A stretch of 64,000 nucleotides of DNA. Origin: Warburgia ugandensis (taxonomy: Eukaryota; Streptophyta; Magnoliopsida; Canellales; Canellaceae). The stretch lies in NCBI GenBank assembly GCA_035236585.1, contig CP141126.1:15079001-15143000 (forward strand). Direction: 5' to 3'. The notes under the pieces are model-generated. The model did no database searches. It had not been told where the DNA came from and saw only the letters and a program-made list of their open reading frames with translations. Of the stretch, positions 21,495-34,490 are shown one piece after another. Position 1 is the first letter of the stretch; the number at the start of each line of letters is the position of its first letter. The position numbers and the translations under genes were made by a program.

Positions 21495-21679
21495 ATGAAG
21501 GAGAGCCTTGGTGCAACGGTAAAAGTTATCGTCGTGTGACCTTGAGGTCACGGGTTCAAGACATGGAAACAGCCTCTTGCAAAATGCAAGGTAAGGCTGT
21601 GTACTCTAGGCCATTGTAATCCACCCCTTCCCCAGGCCCCGCATTGGCAGGAGCTTCGTACACCAGGGCTGCCCTGCCA
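21495..21679 (+). mobile_element. Au SINE copy 4, perfect 18-bp TSD
   Basis: An Au SINE of 185 bp on the plus strand, from AATGAAGGAGAGCCTTGG to CACCAGGGCTGCCCTGCCA. It is flanked by the perfect 18-bp duplication TATTCAATGTCCCAGGTA (21477-21494 and 21680-21697). It is the longest intact target duplication in the window and points to a comparatively recent insertion. Confidence 0.97.
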
Positions 21680-21697
21680 TATTCAATGTCCCAGGTA

Positions 21698-22839
21698 GGT
21701 AGTGGTCTTTCCGAGCGTCCTTTTCTGCATCCGGAGATCATTTTCCATCAAAGTATACAAAGGGTAATCAAGTCAAGAAAACTCTCCAAGATAACACAAA
21801 CATTGTCCTGAATTAGTAGAGCAGACCATTGAGGGAGACACGAAATGACGACCTTCGTTGGCCACATCGCCCTGCATTTTCATGGGAAACATCTTCTAGC
21901 GCTACATAATCTGAGAACTATCATGATCTTACGGGTCAGTTCAACAAAGAACAAGCCACTTTACGTCCTTGTTCTTTGTTTCTTGAGAAAATAGTACTAA
22001 AAACATGGCATGAATACGCAGCAAACATCAAACTGATCGCCTAAGCATCATCACAGAATTGGGACATGGACATAACACAGCATGGAAATTTTCAAAGAGA
22101 AATCTAAAAATGAGGATGCTGCTTCTATAAAAAAATTCTAATTGAATTTTTCATAGAAAAGTTTTTGAATACTCGGTTTGTCTCCCCTTTTTTTTTTCGG
22201 ATACCCAAAGAAACAGGGAAAGGAAAGGGTAACATGTGTTGTGAACCTATGTAGGCTGCGTTCAGATACCGGATGCCAAAAAAATTTCTGAAAACAAAAG
22301 TATCCAAAAGCAACCTAAGATGTGTCTGTTCTTTGCATTTTTAAATATTGCCTGTAAAGATATCTGCAAATTATGTATCAGAATTTAAACTGTGTCTGAA
22401 CTTGTCTTTAATTCTATAAATTCAAATTTATTTCAAAAAGGGCAAACCTTTTGTAACTTCTCAAAACTAAAAACATTTTTTAAAAATTTCAGTTACTCGG
22501 GAAATTTGCAGCTATGCACAAGCATTCAGATCATCCATATAGCTGTTTCAAATATGTAACAAGATGACGGCCAAAGTACAAGCCCCAAATACAATGTCCA
22601 AGGGTCATTCTCCATTTTCAGGTAAAGGAAACTAAGCCCAATTTCCAAAAAACCAGATTGGATACAGTTCCCTTGGGATTAAATGTTATGGGCTTCTTTC
22701 TGAATAGCAACAAAAGCTTCTTAACCCTAGCTGTAACAATATTCCAACATAAATCTAATGTTTTAGAAACTAGTTCAACATTTAACTCAGCGCATGCTGA
22801 TATATGTTGCAGGCATGGTGGATGTATTCTCAGCGCAAA
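21698..22839. other. Gene-free stretch and 3' UTR of the coiled-coil gene
   Basis: No gene is seen. The right part (about 22.5-22.84 kb) is the probable 3' UTR of the minus-strand coiled-coil gene. A poly-T run (22.18 kb) is the only low-complexity feature. Confidence 0.4.
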
Positions 22840-25800
22840 TTAACCCCCATGATTGTCAGATGATTGGGAAGGTTGATCTCTTGGTATCTTCTTCTGCAAT
22901 TCCATATTCGAAAACCGCTCTGCCTCCAATGCTCGTTCAAGCTTATAAAGTTCATCAAAGATTTGTAACTAACAAAGAATGATCTCATAAAACTAATGGT
23001 AAATCAAGAGTTTCATAGAGGAGAGTAATACTGCAGAAGTCAGACTTGGGATCCAATTACAGATAATCAAAAGATTTCACAACGTACCTTTGCTGCTCGG
23101 GCACTCCATTCACTCAATATAGCTCTTAGTCTTTCATTTTCTTCAACATACTATCCATCATGTGTCCCAAACACAAACCTCAGAATTTCTTGAAGATGAT
23201 AAGTTTCAGATAAATAAGTGAATTGATGAACAGAGATTTTAATGCCAGACTATGTAACATGGGAAGATCATCTGTCTCACATTCTATAGAAATCCAGAAA
23301 GCAACTTTTCATGCATGCACATCTGCAACAACTGTGCTCATAAAACGAACAAATATGCAAGTTCCTTTTCTTTTTCCTTTTGAGAATTACAGATTGATGC
23401 AGGTTCAAGCACAGATTCAGAGAATTCCAGCAGGGTGTGGAAAATACAAGAGAAAGCAATTTAGAAGTCAAGATCTTGCAGTTACAGTACCAATTTCTGA
23501 GAAAGAAAAAAGAAATAGTAAAAACCAAATGACTCAAAATATGAAAAGAAATAAACCAAACAGAATATATCAAGGCAGAAAAAGAGATAAAATGTCAATA
23601 CCTGATTATTTGTTGTACGGATACGCTGAACCTCAGAATCACGCTCTGCAATCAAGTTACGCGCAAGGTGTAGCTCCGACTGCATTTGGTTCATCTGCAC
23701 GACCAACTTCCTTTTAGTATTGGTGACATAAGCTATCGTCAGAGACGGACAGTTAGAGGTATGGCCTGTGCAGCCTTTTTCCCTCATTTCCTTGGCACAC
23801 TCAGCAGGCTGAGAAATCCCTACAAGTGGGGTTTCTATCAAAATTAGAGCATCAGGCAAAGCTTGATACTTGCTGTGTATTAGACACCCTCTATAAATCC
23901 ATAAACAAGCTGATATTTGATGTGTCTTTTGATAAGCACATTCTGCATTGATGATAACGACAAATTGTAGACTATCTTTACTTATGATCAAGGAAAAGAG
24001 GATATCTCCTTCCCTTATTCTGATAAGAGCACCCTACTATTGTGACATGCATAAATTTTCAAAGACCACAAAGGCTTTAACAATAAAAATTTGAAAATGA
24101 CACCCTACACCTTATCTTTTTCACTTAATTATATTTTTCATTTTGTAAATATATATGAACTCAATATCAGCTGGCACAGTATGTCCCACTGGGCCAGACA
24201 TGGTCTGGTACCGATATGCAGTACAGTATTGACAACACTGCTAATATGCAGTTTGAAATTGAAGTATTTTTAGTCATAAGCATGCGAATTGAAGTATTTT
24301 CAGTTTTAATTGCATAAATGCTTTAAAACGCAGCTCCCAGAGTTATTTTCTGTGGAAAGAGATGGTGTTAGACGGTTACTAAAAGGAACTTTGAGGCCAT
24401 GTGAACTTACTAGAGCTTCCTACCAAAAGCTTCCCATGATGATAATGTAAGGTCTTACTGATTTCAGATCTATGGGAAAGAAAATCTGAGTGCCATGTCA
24501 TGTAGTATTTTGGACAATCATATTGGTTCAACACAATGTCAGAACTTATCAGAAATCACCAAAGCAACCTGAACAACTCATATTAATCCACTATGCAATA
24601 TGGACAATAAATCACAGAAATATCATAAATGATCCAGAAAAACCAAATGTGCCAATCCTAGTAATGTCATACACAACAAAACTACTAGTAGATGATGAAC
24701 ACAGATGGGAGACTAGGGCACGCAACAATATTGCATGTAGTCCCGTTATCTGAAGCTATTGACCTATGACCACTGTTAAGTATATTATCTAAGACCTGAA
24801 GCACATTATGCAGGCAAGAAAGAATGTTGCAAGAGAAACAATTACAGAAATGAAATTGAATTAGTTCATACAAAAAATGTCACCCAAAATAAAATACGAA
24901 ATTGGAATATTATTGACTTTTAAGGGTTTCACAAGAAAACAAAGATAGGCATAAGCAAATTCTACCTCAGCAGAGAGCGCTCGTAGTTCTTGGTCACGAG
25001 CTGCCAATAGATGGGCAAGATCCACCTGCATAAAAGATGCAACAAATACTTGCCATTTTTTACTTCTTATCAATTCATATTGACATTTCAATTTGTATTT
25101 CTTACACAAGTTAATCCAAGGTCAAAAGGCGTTTCTTCATTAAACTTGTAGATTAAGTCAAAATTTCCGTTCAATTTGAGAAGGTGAATGTATAACTAAA
25201 GAAGATAATGGTAAAACCTGTATAATTATCAGTTATGACACTTGAAACTATTGTTAGTTCCCCTGATGAAAGAAATTGAAATCAAATTGATGAGAAATGG
25301 TAAAGAAAATAGTTTGGCGCTGCAGTTCCCTGTTTGCAGAGTATTCATGTGGTAGTGTTCATGAAAAGAGTTACTGCATCACTATTCACATGGTTCTGTT
25401 CACTTTAACAATAACCATAGTCGCATTTGGAACAAATGGACTGTTTTGGGATTTGCTACTTGTTAGGAGTCATAGTAGTTTCTACTTCATTGGGTCAGGA
25501 TAGTTTCCTGGAAAAGTTTAGTGGAGTTTCAAACCAATTAGGTAAAGGTCATTAGTCCTGGAAAGTTTCCTACTTCGGATTAGTTTCTTTTCAGTAGGTT
25601 TTTATTTCTATGCAGAGATAAGTGAAAATTTTCTTCTGCAGGAGTTCAATCAGAAATAGAAGTCTTTTAGAGTCTACAAATGAATATAAGAGGGAGAGGA
25701 GGTAATTTTGAGATTGGAGTTATAATTCGCATTCATTCTGTTTTTCCTTCAACTCTGCATTTTTTTTTTCCTGAGTTTTCTGCAGAAAGTTTTCTGTTGG

Positions 25801-28800
25801 CCAAATAAGAAGATTTTGGCAAAAATTCTGCTTGTGTGACCTGTTTTTCCAGATAGACTTCTGCTCTAAATTCCTTACCCTGGACCTTTTAGCAGTTTTC
25901 ACTGAATTCTGGAATGTGATCTCTTCCATTTTTCTTGTCCAAGATTCTAAGAGATTTTATTGCATTGTTTGGACTCTACTGAGTCTTTCTCACTACCTTG
26001 GGCACCTGTCTTAGAATGTTATCCTTAATCTTTGGAAGTGAAGGGACACATTCTGTAGAAAGGCCACAGAATTTTTAGAGATGGAAAGAACAGAGAAAAG
26101 ATTTACAGAGGGCCTGAAGAACCTTTGTTACTAATTGGTTCCTTGTGAGAATGGACCTTAAGATGTGTTTTTTCAATTGAGATGTGATAATCGAGTATAA
26201 AAAGCATATATTCAACATTGATCGATCTATTTTCACAAAGTTGGGACACAAGGATTGGGATCATGTTGGGATAGGCCAGGAGCTCGTAGAACAGCATAGG
26301 GACATTTCAATGAATTTTACAGACCTGTGGAATAATTTTCACAGATGAAGCAGATGCTACGCCAACATGAGGTCAAATGCAAAGGGAGATTAGAATATAT
26401 ATGGCCAAGATAGACTATAGAAGCGCAGTGGCAACTATGTATTAGCAAAACATATTGGCTTTTAAATGTCATATTCCTTCAAGTACAAAATACAATTTTA
26501 GAAGGGAACATATGTAGAAGATATTTATGCTTACCTGAGGCGTACTTCCATCATCAGTTCGCTCATATTTGCTTAAGCACTCTTGCAAACGAAGAACCTG
26601 AAATCAAAACTTTTAACACCATATTTCCATTCATAGAAACAAAAAGACAACAAAAAAATGCAACACAGAATACTTCTATACTGATTGATATGGACTGATC
26701 TTTTGAATGGGGCAGCCAACTGCTGACAATTTTTCAGTCACCAATATCACAAGAATAAGGTAGCTAAAGCATCTTATGATGAAGAGGTTCAGAAACCTAC
26801 AGCTAGCATCAATACGTACTACCTTCTAGATCAAAACGCACCTCTTCACTCAAATAATGAATATTTTCTCTCTGATATTGCAACAGCGCCATTTGCTGAT
26901 CAGAAAGACGACCCCTATCATGGTACCTGTTGAGGCAAATATTTTGAATGCAGCATCAACTCTTTAAGTAAACCATCCTAACAGTCGAGTATGTTGAAGA
27001 TTTAAGATTAATTCATGTTAAAATTCAAGGGCAAAGATCATTCTCAACAATTGCAAATGTATGTGCATGTGCACCCAATGTAGAAGATGGTTATTCTCCA
27101 CCATTATAGGGAAACAAGTAACCATTCAGAATTTCCAGACTACTATAAGAGTACATGCTTTTATGAAAAGTAATAAATAATTCATCAATCAAGAGAGAGA
27201 TGGAACTGTAGAACAGAAACCAAAATGGATTTCTGTCCTTGCATGCATATCTCTTTACGCTTGCTCCAGCATGAAGATTTCGATGTTAGTTATCATCATT
27301 TCATAACTCCGCATGTTTTCGGTGGATAAAGATGAAGTTCAAAAGATATGCCAAGCCCAATAATTTTGCCAGTACAAAATAAGTTACCTCAACTCTTCCA
27401 AACAACTTGAAGGCTGTAGTGCAGAATACAGCGACTTCAAAACATCAGGTTGATTGTCCAGTGAGTTATACTGATGAACACAGCCTGAAAGCACCAAGAT
27501 GTACAGCATACTTATCTATAAGTGATAATTTGTTGATAAAGAGAAGAAAGATATGGAGAAACAAACAATTCCCAGGACTCACCAATATAAAGACTCATAA
27601 AAGATCCAGCAAATATGACTTCAACTAACATGATTATCCTGCAATTGACAGCAAAAAGTTGGTCATAAATATATTTCTCCAATATATCATTTTCAAGATT
27701 CCAACCAATGACATTACAAGAACAAAGAAATTAGATAGCAATTAATGGCCCCCTTACAATAAACAATTGAATCAAGAGTCGCACGTGCCTTCCTAATTGT
27801 GGAATCAATAGTTGCAACATCTAGGCTGTGGCTCATATTCTAGTTTGCCACTAGCAAGAATGTTAAAACATGATATTTATTTTTATGACCTTTTCATTTC
27901 ATTTTTCTTGAGACAAACGACAAGAAAAATATTCATCATACATAACAAGTACATGAAGGAAGCCCGAAGGAAGACCAAAAATGGTTGAAAGTGCTTCCTA
28001 TCAATAGAAATGGCGAAAGTGTTAGTAATCTTGCCTTTTGTTATTTTCTTTTGGTATCTGGAACATCATTTGCTTCTATAAATTGAGATGAGAATATAAA
28101 ACCAGCAAAGACAGACCATGATGCTATGGCATTTGCTAATCCTAAAGGAACTTAATAGCATGATTAACCTATATAAGCATTTTTTGCTTACTAGGATAAG
28201 CCCTTCCAATGGTTTTATGACTAAAAGACTTCCTTACCAGGAAAGCCCTTCCAATGGTCTTATAGCTAAAAAACTTTCAATAGAAATAAAACCAATTTGT
28301 GAGGCGGTCATGGTCAGAGGGTGAGCACCTTCAAGTACCTCAAGAAACAAATAAAGAGTACGGCAGCTTGCAATGCTAAAAATGGATTTCCCAACAAAAT
28401 AGTTGCACAAAAACCATATCTTGGCTATATCCTCCTACAATTAAAGGTGTGAGGACCTTATAAGAGAGCAAAATCCATACCTTAGCAATGTGTGAACAGA
28501 TAGAATACTGATGCGTGGTTGCCAAACCATTACAAGTAGCATTATAGCAGTTCCTGGTACACATTCACAAAACAAAGCAAGATCTTATGGTATGAATATC
28601 GTGAAGAAACAAGAGTTTAAAAAGATAAAATGTGCTATGCAGATTACATTATTCTTGGTAGTCTATTATATTTTTCACATTTTTAGTCTACTTTAGGAAA
28701 ATGAGTAAGCTCTTATTTCCCTTTACCATTTGGTTCATAACTAGCCCCTTATCTTTTCATATTTAAGTCTTTGCTAATGTTTGGGTTGTGGGTTCAGGGT

Positions 28801-31800
28801 TCCCTGAGATGGCTTTTTAAATGCTTATCTCCTTTAGAGTATAATTAGCTAACTCTCAACTTATTAAATATATTCAAAGTCCTTGGATGGAAGTTAGATT
28901 GGTTACACATGCTGATATAGTAAAATATTTTTAATAGTGATGCAGCGCACTGGAGCACTTATCCAAGCTGGTCAAGTGCCTTATCTCTCAACCAAGAAGG
29001 GTTCAAGTCCACCACTAACCTAAGGAAAAAAAAAATGGGTAGAAGATACAGCCAACCAATATCTCAAGAAGGAGAACCCTAAGTTTGGCAAAAGGCCCCA
29101 AAACATACACAAGGACGAAGACTTTTGCTTGCAACTCCAATCAAATCTGTTCTAGAAAAGGAATGTCCCACCTTTGTTATTTTCCTCTTCACAAAGCTAC
29201 AAGAAACGAAATTCAATTAATAGTTTTTATTTGGTCTAGAGGTTGCCATTTGAGTAGCAAACTTAGCTTAGAAGCTTTTGCTTGTTTTAGAAGTTCACGG
29301 TTGAGTACAAGTCTCAGTTTAGTATCATTTATTTGTTCTGGAAATTGCCAACGGTATCATTTGGCTAGCAAGTTACTTTTCTATTAGAAGTGTAATTGTA
29401 GAGACTTTGAAGTGTATATATAAGCATGTAAATAATGGACAAATTTTCAGTGAATTTTGATTGAATAAAGAGAACTTCATTTATTTTGTGGAACTTTAGT
29501 GGCAGCAAATTTTTGGTCTATTGGGTTGTACTCCAACGTGGACCTTTCTTCTAGTTTGGCTAAAACCATTGGAAGAGAAAAGGACCAATAAGCTTATTCT
29601 TCAATTTACCCAGTAATTGAAGACTGTACCTGACAAAAGATACCAGCTGAATCTTAACATAAACCAGTTCAGGTATGTGTTATAAAACTAATAGAAGCTC
29701 AGAAAGTGGCAAGCTCTAGTGTATCTTCTCCAAAGTCATCTCCTCAGACATGAGCCTTGATAGAGTGGCAGGTCATTCCCATTTTCAGTACCCAAAGGAT
29801 GGACTAACTAGGCAAGGTTTCCTTTGAGACAACTACGGGTCTTAAACTGCATAGTACTCCTCAGGAACTGAATAAGATTACGACAAACTTTTCTTGTTTC
29901 CTTTTCTGTGAATGTAGATCTTACAAGTTCATAGACATTTTAATGAAGATTTATAGTATAGGACATGGTGATATAAGCTTTATCAGAAATATTCCTATTG
30001 TCAATGTCAAGCACAAATAGACACAATCAACAAAATTTGAATCTAGTAAAAGGAGACTTTAATAATTGATCTCCATAGACAACATTCAACCCCAATTTTA
30101 CACATAAATGAACCCCATGTAATAAACACAAAAATCTCCAGCTCAAATTAATTGTCCCATAATTTGAACAAGCATGTCTTCATAGTTCATCCAGCAAACT
30201 AGAAGCCAAATGAAGTTATGGCAAACAACAACAATCAGATAATGTAACACGCACCATATGAAACAGTAGCAAAGGGAAGGCGGATAATGTGCTTCAGCTT
30301 CTGGCTGAACATGTAATAACCCTACAACCCCAAGTTTGTACATTTCGCATTTTATTAGCTGAACTTAAGCAACATAGGTTACATAAGCATATGACTCAAA
30401 ATTCTATAAAACACAACAGTCCAACTGTATCCCCAATCAATTATATGATTGAAGCAGCAGAATGCAAGAAAAGAATCATTATGTAATATATGGTAACAAT
30501 AAGTTGCAGTAAGAAAAAACAATGAAAAGGAAGACATGAAACCATTTCAACAAAATGCAACTGCATAATCACAACATGATATCCATGCGAAACTCATGAT
30601 TATCCACAAAACTATCAACATACTGAGGTACTAGCTGAATAGTACATCACTTAAGGCTATCAGATACAATTTTCTGAAATCAGCATAAATAAAACAATAC
30701 TATAAGAAAATATCCAGAAGAGGAAGAGTCAATGATGACAATACTATGTAATAGTTTGTCTAAAATGAGCAAATGATACTCCAAACTTTTGCTAGAAACA
30801 TTCATTTCAGCGGGAAACAAGGCCTTGGCAGGTCAACAAAAATTTAAAAAAAGGGCAGCCCAGTGTGAAAAGTTATAGCATATGCTGGGAACGAGGAAGA
30901 GGCAGACCACAAAGGGTCTATAGTAACCAATCTTACCTTACATTTTTGCAAGAGGCTATTTCCACCCCTCAAACCTGTGACCTCCAAGTCACATGAAGAC
31001 AACCCTACCGTTGTGCCAAGACTCCCCTTTGGCAGGTCAACAGAAATATAAAGGGAAAAAAACATGTTTATTCAAAGTAATATCTCAAATCAACAAAGTT
31101 TATCCATATGCATTTATTTTGAAGTTCTGCAAAGAAGTCCAGAGCCTTCTAGAGCCACTGAATTTGCTCATATACAGCCTAGAAGTGGTGAGAGGATCAA
31201 GATTGGCAAGGATCTCGTCCAGCACATCCTCTAAATGTTTTATTTATCACCATATTTCTAACGTTATATCAATTTCTTAACGTATTGCTAAAACCTCAAG
31301 TCTAAGTTATATTTCCACCGAATTGATTACTTTTTCTGACATCCTTAAGTTTATTATTTAAACATAAAATCAATTTGTAAGATTTGTTTATAAGATTCTT
31401 GCAGCATGTTAGCATTTCATGGTTTATTAGTTTGTAGGTTATGATTCCAAAATGTTAAGAAATACTATCTTACAAGGAGACCTTTCAGAAGAGAAACTAA
31501 CTTCTTTGATGATTATGTATGTTGAAACTTAAACTATCTGGATTACAAACGAACAGAACTATGAATACCAAAGGGTTCTTAGAAGAAGCAAGGTGGCAGC
31601 TTTCTGTAGGCAACAGAGAAGGTCAAGAAGCAGGAGAAGAGAGGAGTGAGATTCTAGATCAGGAATGTCAGCACTCCTATAAACTAAAGACTCAACTGAA
31701 ACTTGTGACTGGGCTCACAATCATGAGCCAAAAATGTTCTCAAGGTTTTCTTTTTCTGTGTTGATACCTTGTTATCAAATAAGTTGCAAGGGAATTAAAT

Positions 31801-34459
31801 GCATATGTATGACAAGATTAATGTAATTGCAGGACCTACAACTTTCACCACCCAGCTATTGAGGCATTAGTGGAAGGACTTACAACTTTCACAAAGTTTA
31901 AAAGCCAAAGTTGGTTCTCGTATGATAACAGGTAAATGTGGATCCAGTTATCATAAGGTTGTGACCTGTTGAAAACCCATATATTCAGGGTTCTATGTAG
32001 GGAAAACTTTTCTTTTCTTTTTTACTTTACTTCTGATTTTCTGTATATGTAAGTTAAAGGTAAGGAAAATTGTTCCTGGGAAACCATTTTCCCTCAGAAA
32101 CAAGATGTTAAACACTTGATTGCCACATTTTCAATAGCAATCTTAGCTGGAACCTGGCAAGGTGAATCTTGCTGGAGCATGAAAATCTTGTCCATGGAAA
32201 AATTTCAAGTGTCAAACAGTCAACTGTCCCCTTTTCTATTCCTATGTAAGTGCATCTAGAAACTTCATTTCATAAACATGTGGAGCAAGCTAAAGTTTCA
32301 AATGAAATGCAAATTTTGGGAGAACCAAAGTACCAAAATATTTTTGAGAAAAAAAATTATTGATTAGATAATGCAATAAGGATTACCTGCAGTCGCACTT
32401 TCTTAACCTGATAGACCAGATACTGCTGAAAGATGCCTGAAAAAAATCAGTATTAAAGCAGAGTTAATGAGCTGAAAACCATATCCTGGTTGGTCAATTG
32501 TTAAGGATGAATATCTGACACAAAGAAAAGCAAAGATCATATAAACTGGCATTTAGTAAGTTTCAGAACAAAGCTTCTATGTCAAACCAATTAGATTTGG
32601 TGTTTTTGAAGACTCTTCCCTTGATTGTCACTGAGAGGCATATGATGTAGTAAACACTTTCACTGGTTTAGTCCAAAGTTTTACATATGGTTTTGAGTTG
32701 TTGTAACTTGATAAAACTCTCCGTCTTTCCTAGTGTCAAGAGGTTACTTGGTGAAATTTAATTTTTTGAAATCAGGTGTACACAAACTTATATATGGTAA
32801 AACCCAGATGAAATATGGATGTGCAAGTTGGTGTGAATTCATGCAGGAAGCAGATACTCTTCGGTAGAAACATAATCCATTCTCGCTAGGAGCATGAGAG
32901 CACCATATTTGGAAAAATAAACTTGAATATGCAATTGAGTATTTTCAAACAAATATACAGAAAACTTACCACTAATATACTGAAAAATGACGAGAAACAA
33001 GCAATTGCAAGCACATAATGGCCCTTTAGAAGAATACATGGTAACTCCAAAGAAAAGGAATGGCAAAGCATTTTATGTAATCATTCGCTATCATGCTAAA
33101 ACAAACACGAGTAGTTTTCAAAGATATGAGGCTCAAGACCTGTAATTAACAAAAGACTGGCACTGCAACTGCATAGTAATGATGGAACCAATTTGGGTAT
33201 TGGGAAAAATATCCAGGGAGCTCCAGCAGCCACAATAGCGTAACCTGCCTAGAACAGAGAAGAATTTGAACCCCTAAAGAGAAGCACCTCAAACATCAGA
33301 GGTAATGCTTCCTCTGAATATATTAGCATTGTTCACACTTGCCAGTAGGAAACAGTACAAAACACTCCCAACAGTGCTTGTAGGCTGCCGATGCCCAGAT
33401 AAAGGAGCCTCCTGCAATATGTCGAGAAATCTAGGAAAGTAAAAGTAAAGATTGAGTCAGTGAAGACTAGCACCACGATTCACAGCTGTAGAAATTCAGC
33501 AGAGGTGATAAATGTAAAATAAGTTTACTCATCAGAATCCACTACAGTCGGGAAGAATGTGGCTGGTGTGATTTCTTAGGGACCAGGATAATACAAAATA
33601 AATTGTATCCTATATTATCAATAAAATAAAAGTGAATGCTCTTCTTTTTCTTTTTTTTTTCTCTTCAATCATATCAAATTTGTGGTATCCCCTTTCCAAA
33701 ATGAAAGATAAAAAGGTAAGAGAACAGTACACGAATTTAGAAGAAACAGAATACGGTAGTATATGGCAATTCATGCCCACAAACACCTCTTGGCCTACAA
33801 GTGAAAACAAGCTGGAACAGTAGACCCAAGCACACATTTTTCCATCGCTTCTATAAAAATACCCCTAGCCACGGAATACAAAAATCAGCAATATATTTTT
33901 TACTCTAATTCATTGCTCGATCAAGAATTCAACACTTGAAGACATAAAGAGCAAAAATCATGGAAATTCGGTAATTGAAAGGTTCAAAACCTAAATGGCA
34001 GCTCTATACCTGCCAATTCAGTGACAAAATGAAGAACCACCAGAACATCTAGCTCTACGAACTGAAAGAAAGAAACGACTAAGACTAAAATTATCAAGAA
34101 GCAATCATCTCTATCAGATCGTGAAAGAAACTAGAAGCCGAACACCGCAGGAAGTAAAAAAACTTCAAATTAACGAACCGTCAGCAGTAATTATACAAAT
34201 CATCAACCAAACGAAATCAACGAAAACATTGGGGAGCAAACATAAATTTATTTCCAGAGAAGATTATACCATGCACACACAATCTAAAGGTAAAGATACT
34301 AGAAATCATCTACGAAATGATAGTGTTTTCAGATCGCGTTCTAAACCTTGTTTCTTCAAATCGAAATGGCGAATTAAAGAAGCGAAAAATAAAGGAGACT
34401 TACAGATTATCTTCAACTGCGGACGTTGAAGAAGAGGGAAGATGTCTTTCATGAGACAT
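22840..34459 (-). CDS. Nine-exon coiled-coil protein of unknown function
   Basis: Exons read on the minus strand: 34404-34459 (ATG), 27583-27638, 27388-27484, 26842-26926, 26535-26597, 24966-25025, 23602-23694, 23088-23150 and 22840-22941 (stop). All junctions are GT/AG and the phases match. The sum is 675 bp, or 224 residues. Residues 1-18 are polar and Ser-rich. Residues 19-40, largely exon 2, are hydrophobic with a single Glu and could be a membrane anchor. YNSLDNQPDVLKSLYSALQP follows, then a long charged helical region (about 71-210) with coiled-coil character: DQQMALLQYQRENIHYLSEE, VDLAHLLAARDQELRALSAE, AERDSEVQRIRTTNNQ, YVEENERLRAILSEWSARAA, LERALEAERFSNMELQKK. I recall this as a conserved plant coiled-coil family but know no assigned function. 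Exons 3-9 are firm; exon 2 rests on phase and splice sites only. Intron 1 is 6.8 kb and holds an Au SINE and other repeats. Confidence 0.82.
25300..26340. mobile_element. Possible solo LTR in an intron (fossil)
   Basis: Intron DNA between the 24966-25025 and 26535-26597 exons has the style of a plant copia LTR: a TGTTAGGAGTC word, a TATAAGAGGGAGAGGAGG stretch and a T/C-rich leader. Ends and target duplication could not be fixed. It is old if real. Confidence 0.22.
28935..29036 (+). mobile_element. tRNA-derived SINE-like head with A-tail
   Basis: A tRNA-like promoter is visible: A-box AGCTGGTCAAGTGCC (28966-28980) and B-box GGTTCAAGTCC (29000-29010), followed by a short A-run (29025-29035). 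It does not match the Au family. The related sequence at 42700-42774 shares GAGCACT, TGGTYAAGTGCC and ACCAAGARG, so this is a repeated family and not a single tRNA gene; a cloverleaf acceptor stem is not evident. It lies in intron 1 of the coiled-coil gene. Confidence 0.5.
29085..29640 (+). mobile_element. Possible copia-type solo LTR (fossil)
   Basis: The stretch has promoter and poly-A-like signals in LTR order: GTGTATATATAAGCATG (29.41 kb), then TGATTGAATAAAG (29.46 kb) and a GT-rich segment. No internal genes or partner LTR are seen. The classification is by style only. Confidence 0.3.
30846..31028 (-). mobile_element. Au SINE copy 5
   Basis: A diverged Au SINE on the minus strand in intron 1 of the coiled-coil gene (head GGGGAGTCTTGGCACAACGG, end CACTGGGCTGCCC). 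It is flanked by an imperfect ~21-bp duplication beginning TTGGCAGGTCAACA (30825 and 31029; two mismatches). The many body substitutions suggest it is older than copies 3 and 4. Confidence 0.92.
31050..34403. other. Rest of intron 1 of the coiled-coil gene
   Basis: There is no further exon that I can link in phase. Open candidates near 32.39-32.44 kb and 33.35-33.43 kb have acceptor- and donor-like edges, but their translations do not fit the protein or its phase. They may be untranslated alternative exons. No repeat was recognised apart from simple T/A runs. Confidence 0.4.
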
Positions 34460-34490
34460 TTGCTACTCTCTCTCTCTCTCTCTCTGGTGC
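34460..34490 (-). promoter_or_regulatory. GA-repeat 5' UTR of the coiled-coil gene
   Basis: On the sense (minus) strand a run of about 10 GA units lies six bases upstream of the ATG. GA-rich leaders of this kind are common in plants and are bound by BPC/GAGA-type factors or act in mRNA leaders. The function here is inferred. Confidence 0.45.

Noticed and set aside
21495-21679. Possible tRNA gene at the Au SINE heads
   Set aside because: The sequence is the well-known Au SINE with its own body and target duplications.
23482-23991. Minus-strand frame of 169 codons
   Set aside because: Only residues from 23602-23694 belong to a real exon; the rest is read-through of introns on both sides.
28966-29010. 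Possible functional tRNA gene
   Set aside because: A- and B-box-like words are present, but no proper acceptor stem or anticodon arm, and a second diverged copy exists, so SINE head is more likely.
33340-33440. Candidate extra exon of the coiled-coil gene (acceptor ATATTGCAG)
   Set aside because: In the phase required by exon 1 it gives a short hydrophobic frame ending in a stop; in other phases it does not join. The 27583-27638 exon fits both sides.
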